A stretch of DNA of 10,070 nucleotides from Burkholderiales bacterium (GTDB taxonomy: Bacteria; Pseudomonadota; Gammaproteobacteria; Burkholderiales; Burkholderiaceae_C). The position numbers were made by a program, and so were the translations under genes. Below, piece by piece: positions 1 to 5,737 of the stretch. The stretch is taken from contig JABMMR010000114.1 of assembly GCA_013205525.1 (NCBI GenBank), positions 1 through 10,070 on the forward strand, written 5' to 3'. Position 1 is the stretch's first letter. Each line of letters opens with the position of its first letter. A model generated the notes under the pieces. That model searched no databases and was not told where the DNA came from. It saw only the letters and a program-made list of their open reading frames with translations.

Positions 1-27
1 CAAGTGGCCAGAGCCCTTGGTTATATT

Positions 28-44
28 AGCAATGCATATGCCGA
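28..44 (-). promoter_or_regulatory. Sigma-54 (-24/-12) promoter, pointing left out of the window
   Basis: Read on the minus strand, this stretch gives CGGCATATGCATTGCT, which fits the sigma-54 consensus TGGCACG-N4-TTGCW at 9 of 12 defined positions. It has the essential GG and GC doublets exactly ten bases apart. Transcription would start near base 17 and leave the window, so the controlled gene is not visible. The site lies downstream of the sigma-54 activator gene on the same strand, and a dyad sits at 142-172 at a typical enhancer distance. The match is seen directly; control by the neighbouring activator is inferred. Confidence 0.6.
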
Positions 45-108
45 TTTGCATAGGTGTATTCGCTAGGTAAAAAATTGCCAGAAGAATGAATAGGTGCTGC
101 TTATTCGA

Positions 109-136
109 CTGGTTTTATAAATTTGCTGGTTTTATA
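109..136. repeat. Short direct repeat, two copies of CTGGTTTTATA
   Basis: The 11-mer CTGGTTTTATA occurs at 109-119 and again at 126-136, a 17-base period. It lies between the putative enhancer dyad and the sigma-54 promoter. The stretch is AT-rich, as DNA that must loop or bend between enhancer and promoter often is. No protein-binding family is recognised, and the repeat may be chance. Confidence 0.4.
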
Positions 137-141
137 GTGTG

Positions 142-172
142 CACTTGTCACAACCCGCGCGACAAGTGTCAC
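142..172. promoter_or_regulatory. Putative upstream activating sequence (dyad) for the sigma-54 activator
   Basis: Perfect 8-base arms CACTTGTC (142-149) and GACAAGTG (161-168) flank an 11-base spacer, giving a TGTC-N11-GACA core. A further TGTCAC at 167-172 repeats the TGTCAC at 146-151 with a 21-base period, two helical turns. Paired TGTC/GACA-like half-sites one to two turns apart are what dimers of Fis-type activators usually bind. The dyad is about 120 bp upstream of the -24/-12 element at 28-44. It could also form a hairpin, but no T-run follows on either strand, so a terminator is less likely. Confidence 0.5.
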
Positions 173-191
173 TGCGGGTGTATCAATGGCA

Positions 192-2159
192 TTAAGAATT
201 TTTGGGATGCGCAATATTCAAACGCTTCATGTGCCGATAAAGAGTCATGCGCGACAAGCCCAAATCGGTGGCCGTGAGCGACACATTCCACGCCCGCTGC
301 TTTAGGGCGGCAAGCAAGTTGTCGCGCTCTGGGCTTGTGAGGGGGCCTGCCGAAATGTTGACCGAGGACAAGTGGCTAGGCGCAAGATTCAGGCTGAGGC
401 TGCTGCGCAAATAGGTGGGCAAGTCTGCGACTTGGATAACCGCGCTTTGCGCCACGGAACAAGCGTATTCGATGACACTTCGCAGTTCACGCAGGTTTCC
501 TGGCCAAGGGTGTTGCTTCAGCACCTCAAGCGTTTGGGCAGCTAAGCTGGGTTTGTCTCGAGTGGCCTGTTGCCAAGCATAAAGCCCAAACAAATGTTGA
601 ATAACCCAAGTCAAGTCTTGTCGCTCGCGCAAGGGCGGCAACTGCAAACGCGCGCCAGCCAGGCGGTAAAAAAGGTCCTCCCTGAAACTGCCTTCGCGCA
701 CCATGAGGGAGAGATCTCGATGGCTGGCCGAGATCAAGCGGATATTGACTTTGATGGGCTGTTTGGCACCCACAGGCAAGACCTCTTGCTCGGAAAACAC
801 CCTCAGCAGCCGAACCTGCACCGACAAAGGCATGTCCCCTATTTCATCTAAAAACAAACTGCCTTGATCGGCCTGTTGAATCAGCCCCATCTTGCCTTTG
901 CCGAGTGCACCAGTGAAGCTTCCTGGCGCATAGCCAAACAACTCGCTTTCTATCAAGCCCTCGGGCAAAGCTGCGCAGTTAACCGCCACAAAGGGCTTGA
1001 GTCGGCGCGGGCTGGATTGGTGAATCGCCTTGGCAAAAAACTCTTTGCCGCAACCCGTTTCACCCAAGAGCAACAGGCTAATAGGTGTGGGCGCTAACTT
1101 GGCGGCGTGTGCAATTTGAGCATCAAGCTTGGGGTCGCCGCCGGACAAGGCGCAAAGCGGCGCGGGGATCAAAGCGCCCTTGTCGTGGCCTGTGTTTTGT
1201 CCAGGGATGCCAAGGGTTTTGCGCGGTGCTGAAACTTGCACGAAAAGCAGCCGTTGGTCGACAACGGTGGTCACGGTTTGCCGTGCATACGCGCTTTTGA
1301 ATAAGAAGCCTGCCAAATCAGTGACGCCAATTTCAAGCAAGCTTTCTAGCTTGGCGCCCATCAAGCTTGGGGCTGTAGGCGTTTGAAAAAACTCCAAGGC
1401 TCGGCGATTGTGGCCAATCACCTCGGCACGCTCGTTGAGCGCCAGCAATAATTCAGGATGAACCTCCAAAAAATGGGGTGCAGATGCCAAGCGCAACACC
1501 CATTGGTCTGAAAATTGGTTCAGAAAATAAGCGTTTTCAATTTGATGGGTGTAAATACGCACCAGCTGCAGTGCAAAGTGCTGACTTTGCTTTTGCTCGG
1601 GCGAGTGCAGTGCCGACAAATCCAGCACCGCTTGAATGGTTCCGGTGGGTCCATAAATGGGGGCAGCCGTGCAGGTGAGGGGGATATGCATGGCATCGAA
1701 GTGATCGGCTTGGTGTACCGTCAAGCTTTGGCCGGTAGACAAACATGTGCCCACGCCATTGGTGCCTGCAAATTGCTCGCTCCACACCGCGCCAAGATAT
1801 AAGCCGGTTTTGCGCAAACTGGCATCCATTTGCAAGTCGCCAATAAAGTCCACTGTGACGCCTTTGGCATCGGTCAACAAGACCACATAACCCAAGCCTG
1901 ACACTTGTTGGTAGAGTGCCTCTAGGCCATAGCGGGCAACTCGCATAAGCCCTTCAATTTGGTCCTGGTGTTCGCGGTAACGCTCATGCGGCAAGATGAT
2001 GGCCTCTTGCATGCGCGTGGGGTCGAGTTTGTGGTCACGCACGCAGCGCAACCATGACTGGCGAATAACATCATCATGCGCAAGCGCTGCGTCATCAAGC
2101 GCTTGCTGTTGCGCTACTTGTAGAACCGTATCGATATGCGAGCGTTGCAAGGCATGCAT
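192..2159 (-). CDS. AcoR-type sigma-54-dependent transcriptional activator
   Basis: This encodes an enhancer-binding protein that remodels sigma-54 RNA polymerase by ATP hydrolysis. It has 655 residues, the usual AcoR-family length. A GAF-type sensory region covers about 60-205, and a PAS-like stretch about 235-310. The AAA+ domain has Walker A GETGCGKE (366-373), the sigma-54-contacting loop as GSFTGA (413-418, usually GAFTGA), Walker B LFLDEIGD (435-442) and FREDLFYRL with its arginine finger. A Fis-like helix-turn-helix lies at 623-648. There is no response-regulator receiver domain, so it probably senses a small ligand. Family members control acetoin, alcohol or aldehyde catabolism; the ligand here is unknown. 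I chose the ATG at 2159 because GGGAG lies ten bases upstream and MHALQRSHID resembles family N-termini. The longer GTG start at 2225 has no usable ribosome site and lies almost at the predicted transcription start. Confidence 0.9.
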   Translation of the reverse strand: MHALQRSHIDTVLQVAQQQALDDAALAHDDVIRQSWLRCVRDHKLDPTRMQEAIILPHERYREHQDQIEGLMRVARYGLEALYQQVSGLGYVVLLTDAKGVTVDFIGDLQMDASLRKTGLYLGAVWSEQFAGTNGVGTCLSTGQSLTVHQADHFDAMHIPLTCTAAPIYGPTGTIQAVLDLSALHSPEQKQSQHFALQLVRIYTHQIENAYFLNQFSDQWVLRLASAPHFLEVHPELLLALNERAEVIGHNRRALEFFQTPTAPSLMGAKLESLLEIGVTDLAGFLFKSAYARQTVTTVVDQRLLFVQVSAPRKTLGIPGQNTGHDKGALIPAPLCALSGGDPKLDAQIAHAAKLAPTPISLLLLGETGCGKEFFAKAIHQSSPRRLKPFVAVNCAALPEGLIESELFGYAPGSFTGALGKGKMGLIQQADQGSLFLDEIGDMPLSVQVRLLRVFSEQEVLPVGAKQPIKVNIRLISASHRDLSLMVREGSFREDLFYRLAGARLQLPPLRERQDLTWVIQHLFGLYAWQQATRDKPSLAAQTLEVLKQHPWPGNLRELRSVIEYACSVAQSAVIQVADLPTYLRSSLSLNLAPSHLSSVNISAGPLTSPERDNLLAALKQRAWNVSLTATDLGLSRMTLYRHMKRLNIAHPKNS

Positions 2160-2169
2160 GGAAACATTG

Positions 2170-2174
2170 CTCCC
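2170..2174 (-). promoter_or_regulatory. Ribosome binding site deciding the activator start
   Basis: GGGAG on the minus strand lies ten bases upstream of the ATG at 2159. Neither the GTG at 2225 nor the ATG at 2183 has a comparable purine-rich site, so this favours the 655-residue form. Confidence 0.5.
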
Positions 2175-2224
2175 GATGAACATCCGTCTGAAAAAGACAC
2201 GCTGCCACGCAGCAGAAATGGTCA

Positions 2225-2235
2225 CCCCTGAGGGG
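2225..2235. promoter_or_regulatory. Possible operator dyad CCCCTGAGGGG
   Basis: The arms CCCCT and AGGGG surround a single central base, so this is a DNA dyad and not an RNA hairpin. It coincides with the start point predicted for the promoter at 2238-2267 and would suit a repressor or autoregulator. It does not resemble the dyad at 142-172, so binding by the same activator is not supported. An 11-base symmetric sequence can arise by chance. Confidence 0.25.
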
Positions 2236-2237
2236 CC

Positions 2238-2267
2238 AATTTAGTTTCTTCAGCCTTTGTATGTCAA
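2238..2267 (-). promoter_or_regulatory. Sigma-70 promoter of the activator gene
   Basis: On the minus strand there is a perfect -35 TTGACA (2262-2267), an 18-base spacer and a -10 TAAATT (2238-2243, four of six). Transcription would start near 2231, giving a leader of about 72 bases to the ATG at 2159. The element lies in the gap after the protease gene, so the activator can be expressed on its own. Confidence 0.5.
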
Positions 2268-2283
2268 TGCTCTTGAACCCATC

Positions 2284-3114
2284 CTAGGGTTTGCCCGCGC
2301 GTTCATACAGCGGATGGACCTTGGGCAAATTGGCCTGTATGTCTTTGATGCGGGTGCTGCCCGAAGGATGGGTGCTGAGCCACTGCGGTGGCGCGCCTTT
2401 GTTGGCGGCGTCCATTTTTTGCCAAAGTGTGACGCCGGCCTGCGGGTTGTAGCCCGCCCTTGCCGCCAACTCCATGCCCACCAAATCGGCTTCGCTCTCG
2501 TCTTCACGGCTGAATTTCAAGGTCAATAAATTCGCGCCTTGGGCCGCCACGGCGTCGGTCAAGCGCGGGTCCACACCCAAATACACCGAGGCCAAAGCGC
2601 CGCCGATTCTGGACAAGGCATTGGTGGCCATGCTCTTGCCCATGCGCTCGCGGGCGTGCTCGCGCAGGGCGTGGGCGATTTCATGGCCCATGACCACGGC
2701 AACTTCGTCGTCGGTGAGTTCGAGCTTGCTCAAGATGCCATGAAAAAAGGCAATCTTGCCGCCAGGCATGCAAAACGCATTGATTTGATCGGAACCTATG
2801 AGGTTGACCTGCCAAGCCCAGTCTTTGGCGCGCGGGTTCCATTCGTAGCTGTAAGGAATTAAGCGCTTGGAAATAGACCGCAGCCGCAGCACTTGGGGAT
2901 GGTTGTCCGGCGCCAGCGCATTTTTGTCCGAGGCTTGCTTGAGCATTTGGTTGTATTGGGTAAGGGCGCTGACTTCGACCTCGGCGGCAGGCACGAGCTT
3001 GGTGAAATTGGACTGCTTACCCACCTCTACCCCATCGCGGGAAAAAGCATCCAAGCTGTAAGCACCCGCCATACAAAATGCACAGTGATGGAAAAAAGCA
3101 CGTTTGCTCAGCAT
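2284..3114 (-). CDS. M48-family zinc metalloprotease
   Basis: This is a 276-residue M48 peptidase of the LoiP/YcaL/BepA-like group, which cleaves damaged or misassembled envelope proteins. The zinc motif HEIAH is at 144-148 with its catalytic Glu. The third ligand is expected in ESEAD (206-210), and a conserved C-terminal STHPSGSTRI follows at 247-256. All key residues are present. Relatives are usually periplasmic or lipoproteins, but this N-terminus (MLSKRAFFHHCAFCMAGAYS) is only weakly hydrophobic and has no clear lipobox, so location is uncertain. The ATG at 3114 is chosen because AGAGG lies eight bases upstream. A start at 3180 would add 22 residues that overlap the divergent ampG gene and do not resemble a signal peptide. 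The gene is divergent from ampG across 37 bases and is followed by the activator gene after a gap containing the latter's own promoter. Confidence 0.9.
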   Translation of the reverse strand: MLSKRAFFHHCAFCMAGAYSLDAFSRDGVEVGKQSNFTKLVPAAEVEVSALTQYNQMLKQASDKNALAPDNHPQVLRLRSISKRLIPYSYEWNPRAKDWAWQVNLIGSDQINAFCMPGGKIAFFHGILSKLELTDDEVAVVMGHEIAHALREHARERMGKSMATNALSRIGGALASVYLGVDPRLTDAVAAQGANLLTLKFSREDESEADLVGMELAARAGYNPQAGVTLWQKMDAANKGAPPQWLSTHPSGSTRIKDIQANLPKVHPLYERAGKP

Positions 3115-3122
3115 AGTTGTTG

Positions 3123-3127
3123 CCTCT
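3123..3127 (-). promoter_or_regulatory. Ribosome binding site of the M48 protease gene
   Basis: AGAGG on the minus strand stands eight bases before the ATG at 3114. It supports that start over the upstream ATG at 3180. It lies within the 37-base divergent gap shared with ampG. Confidence 0.5.
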
Positions 3128-3151
3128 GAAGGGGTCGCACAATACAAGGGT

Positions 3152-4486
3152 ATGAACGATAACCCAACTCCTTCTACCAAGCTACCTTCCTGGCAGGACA
3201 GCTTGCTGATTTACCTCAGCCCCAACAGCTTGCGTATGTTGGTTTTGGGGTTTTCGGCAGGTTTGCCACTTTTGCTGGTGCTGGGCACCCTCAGTTTTCG
3301 TCTTCGCGAAGCCGGCATAGACCGCGCCACCATAGGTTTTTTAAGCTGGGTCGGTTTGACCTATGGCTTCAAATGGGCATGGGCACCGCTGGTAGACCGC
3401 TTGCCTTTGCCACTGCTCACACCGCTGTTGGGACGGCGGCGCAGTTGGTTGTTGCTGGCGCAAGCGGCGGTGATGGCCGGGCTTTTGGGCATGGCGTGGA
3501 GCAACCCCCAAGATTCACTCACGCCCTTGGTGGGTTTTGCACTGCTGGCGGCGTTTGGCTCGGCCACACAAGACATTGCTTTAGACGCGTTTCGGATTGA
3601 GTCTGCCCAAGCGCGGCTGCAAGCGGTGCTGGCTGCGAGCTACCAAACCGGTTATCGACTTGCCATGATTTGGGCGGGTGCGGGTGTTTTTTGGATTGCC
3701 GCCCGTGCCGAAGTAGGTGGCTTGCCCGCAGGCAGCTACCAAGACGCGGCTTGGCGCATTGCCTACATCGCCATGGCGCTGTCGATGGCGGTGGGCATGG
3801 TGACGGTGCTGTTTTCCAAAGAGCCCGCCCATGTGGTGCTGCCGCCAGCGCGTGGTCTGCGCGAATGGCTGCAAGTGGCGGTGGTGGCACCCGTTAGCGA
3901 GTTTGTGCGGCGCTACCGTTGGCACGCAGTGTTGCTGTTGGCGCTGATTGGCACTTACCGCATCAGCGATATTGTCATGGGCATCATGGCCAACCCGTTT
4001 TATGTGGACATGGGTTACACCAAAGAAGAGGTGGCTACCGTCACCAAACTGTACGGCGTGATCATGACCTTGGTTGGCGCTTTTTTGGGTGGCAGCATGG
4101 TGCTGCGCTGGGGCGTGATGCGCGTGTTGATGCTGGGCGCGGTCTTGAGTGCGCTCACCAATCTGCTGTTTGCTTGGCTGGCCATGCACGGCCATGATGT
4201 CTATGCCTTGATTGCGGTGGTGTCGGCCGACAACTTGGCCAGCGGTATTGCCTCGGCCGCCTTCATTGCCTATTTGTCTTCACTCACCCATGTGCAGTAC
4301 TCGGCCACGCAGTACGCGCTGTTTAGTTCGCTCATGCTTTTATTGCCCAAGTTCTTGGCAGGATTTTCGGGCGTGGCGGTGGATGCTGCCGGCTATGCGT
4401 GGTTTTTCATGGGAACTGCCTTGTTGGGTCTTCCCGTGTTGCTGCTGGTGTGGTTGGCCAGCAAGTTTGGCTCTTCAGGCGATTAA
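3152..4486 (+). CDS. ampG: AmpG-like muropeptide MFS permease
   Basis: This inner-membrane MFS permease of 444 residues is hydrophobic throughout. AmpG imports GlcNAc-anhydroMurNAc peptides released by wall turnover, feeding peptidoglycan recycling and, in species with inducible AmpC, beta-lactamase signalling. Family features near the N-terminus are SLRMLVLGFSAGLPLLL (26-42), FKWAWAPLVDR (73-83) and the basic loop GRRRSW (94-99). The long insertions of some AmpG proteins are absent. I prefer the ATG at 3152 (MNDNPTPST); an in-frame ATG at 3104 would overlap the divergent protease start. The ribosome site is poor, with AAGGG almost touching the ATG. The gene converges on alr with a shared palindrome between them, so two peptidoglycan genes meet tail to tail. 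No ampC or ampR is in the window. The specific substrate is inferred from family resemblance. Confidence 0.85.
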   Translation: MNDNPTPSTKLPSWQDSLLIYLSPNSLRMLVLGFSAGLPLLLVLGTLSFRLREAGIDRATIGFLSWVGLTYGFKWAWAPLVDRLPLPLLTPLLGRRRSWLLLAQAAVMAGLLGMAWSNPQDSLTPLVGFALLAAFGSATQDIALDAFRIESAQARLQAVLAASYQTGYRLAMIWAGAGVFWIAARAEVGGLPAGSYQDAAWRIAYIAMALSMAVGMVTVLFSKEPAHVVLPPARGLREWLQVAVVAPVSEFVRRYRWHAVLLLALIGTYRISDIVMGIMANPFYVDMGYTKEEVATVTKLYGVIMTLVGAFLGGSMVLRWGVMRVLMLGAVLSALTNLLFAWLAMHGHDVYALIAVVSADNLASGIASAAFIAYLSSLTHVQYSATQYALFSSLMLLLPKFLAGFSGVAVDAAGYAWFFMGTALLGLPVLLLVWLASKFGSSGD

Positions 4487-4487
4487 A

Positions 4488-4516
4488 AATTAATTGGGAT
4501 CTGACCCCAATTAATT
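4488..4516. terminator. REP-like palindrome acting as shared terminator of ampG and alr
   Basis: Two perfect 11-base arms, AATTAATTGGG (4488-4498) and CCCAATTAATT (4506-4516), enclose a seven-base loop ATCTGAC. The hairpin begins one base after the ampG stop, and its right arm contains the last codon (AAT) and stop (TAA, 4511-4513) of alr. On the minus strand it is followed by TTTTT, so it fits a terminator for alr best; for ampG the downstream T content is weak. Its GGG-TCTGA-CCCC core resembles palindromes I recall as scattered near RAYT transposase genes in betaproteobacteria. That likeness is from memory and unchecked. Confidence 0.65.
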
Positions 4517-5605
4517 GACGGAGACGGGCACGCGAGGGGCTAAGGCGCACATCAGTTCATAGCCCACGGTGCCAGCAGCAGCGGCCACCTCATCGATGCA
4601 CAATACTTCGCCGGTGCTGGCTTGACCCCAAAGTGTGACTGAAGCGCCAATGCCGACGTGGGGCACAGGTGTTAAGTCGACGCACAACATATCCATGCTG
4701 ACCCGCCCGACGGTGGTGCAACGCTGGCCATCGATCAACACCGGCGTACCCGTGGGGGCGTGGCGCGGATAGCCATCGGCATAGCCACAGGCCACCACAG
4801 CTATGCGCATATCGCGCGGCGCTTGAAAAACACCACCATAGCCCACCTCGTCGCCAGTCTTCAAATCTTGCGTGGCAATGACTTGGCTGCGCAAACTCAT
4901 GGCGGGACGCAAACCCCAGTGAGCCGCGTCATGCGAGGGATGGTCGGGCGCGCTGCCGTACAAAGCAATACCGGGGCGCACCCAGTCGGCCGTGATCTCT
5001 GGCGCAGACCCATGGCGCAACAGCGCCGCGCTGTTGGCCAAGCTGCGCTCACCGGGCAGGTCGTGGCTGATGTCCTTGAACACTTGCCTTTGTGCGTCCA
5101 CGCCCTGCGAGTCGTCGGCATGTGCAAAGTGAGTCATCAGCGATATTTCATCCACCTGCGGCAAGGCATTCAAACGCACCCAAGCCGAGCGAAACCGGGC
5201 TGGGGCAAAGCCCAGGCGGTTCATGCCGGTGTTCATTTTCAAAAAGACCCGCTGCGGCAACTGTGTTTTGTGGCGACTCAGCATATCGATTTGTGCCTCG
5301 TGGTGCACCACATGCCACAGGTCCAGGCGCGAACACAGCTCTAAGTCGCGTTGCTCAAACACGCCTTCGAGCAGCAAGACCGGACCACGCCAACCCAGGT
5401 CTCGCAATATTTGCGCTTCTTGCAAGTCCAGCACCGCGAAACCATCGGCGGCTCGCAAACCCTCGAAAACCCGCTGTATACCATGACCGTAAGCGTCGGC
5501 TTTGACCACTGCACAAACCTGCGCATCGCGCGACGCTTGTCGCACACCTGCAAGGTTGTCGCAAAGGGCTTGTGTATGGATGAGGGCTTGTATGGGACGG
5601 GCCAT
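4511..5605 (-). CDS. alr: Alanine racemase, PLP-dependent
   Basis: This cytoplasmic enzyme interconverts L- and D-alanine, supplying D-Ala for peptidoglycan. Its 364 residues are normal length. The PLP lysine is K35 in AVVKADAYGHG. R130 sits in NTGMNRLGF, and the second catalytic base is probably Y256 in EVGYGG. CGYADGYPR (273-281) and VSMDM (302-306) form the usual C-terminal beta-domain signature. All expected catalytic residues are present. The start ATG at 5605 gives MARPIQALIH, a standard Alr N-terminus, although no Shine-Dalgarno is visible before it. The last residue and stop come from the palindrome shared with ampG, so the extreme C-terminus may differ from relatives. It is divergent from lplT across 132 bases. 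Whether it is the biosynthetic (alr) or catabolic (dadX) form cannot be told from sequence; no dadA is adjacent, which favours alr. Confidence 0.95.
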   Translation of the reverse strand: MARPIQALIHTQALCDNLAGVRQASRDAQVCAVVKADAYGHGIQRVFEGLRAADGFAVLDLQEAQILRDLGWRGPVLLLEGVFEQRDLELCSRLDLWHVVHHEAQIDMLSRHKTQLPQRVFLKMNTGMNRLGFAPARFRSAWVRLNALPQVDEISLMTHFAHADDSQGVDAQRQVFKDISHDLPGERSLANSAALLRHGSAPEITADWVRPGIALYGSAPDHPSHDAAHWGLRPAMSLRSQVIATQDLKTGDEVGYGGVFQAPRDMRIAVVACGYADGYPRHAPTGTPVLIDGQRCTTVGRVSMDMLCVDLTPVPHVGIGASVTLWGQASTGEVLCIDEVAAAAGTVGYELMCALAPRVPVSVN

Positions 5606-5644
5606 AAGGGAGATTGTCGCAGGCTCGAAAAAGCCTAAACCGCA

Positions 5645-5653
5645 TGATATAAC
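5645..5653 (+). promoter_or_regulatory. Extended -10 promoter candidate for lplT
   Basis: TGATATAAC fits the extended -10 form TGnTATAAT with one mismatch. A weak -35 (TCGAAA, four of six) lies at 5625-5630 with a 17-base spacer. Transcription would start near 5660, leaving a leader of about 78 bases before lplT. The rest of the 132-base divergent region holds a short inverted repeat, AGGCT (5621-5625) with AGCCT (5632-5636). I found no clear promoter for alr in it. Confidence 0.35.
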
Positions 5654-5737
5654 TCACCAGCACTCAGGGCTTTTGTACTTCACTCCACTCTTTATGCCTT
5701 CTCACTTGAACCGCTTTCCCTGCATCCCTGACTTTTT

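Noticed and set aside
142..168. Hairpin read as a rho-independent terminator for the activator gene
   Set aside because: The stem is sound, but no T-run follows on the minus strand, and the position relative to the -24/-12 promoter fits an activator site better.
86..277. Small Cys-rich plus-strand reading frame of 63 residues
   Set aside because: It overlaps the sigma-54 control region and the 3' end of the activator gene, lacks a ribosome site and matches no family I know; its cysteines come from the dyad sequence.
2160..2225. Longer activator start at the GTG at 2225
   Set aside because: There is no ribosome site, it would begin almost at the predicted transcription start, and the extra 22 residues do not resemble family N-termini.
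3104..3180. Longer starts for both divergent genes (ATG at 3104 for ampG, ATG at 3180 for the protease)
   Set aside because: Together they would overlap by 77 bases; the inner starts give family-like N-termini, and the protease start has an AGAGG site.
3581..4195. Long minus-strand frame of 204 residues, rich in His and Gln
   Set aside because: It is antisense to ampG; the composition is that of reverse-complemented Leu/Val/Ala codons, with no domain signature.
4760..5344. Long plus-strand frame of 194 residues opposite alr
   Set aside because: It is antisense to a fully conserved alanine racemase; its length reflects codon bias of the real gene.
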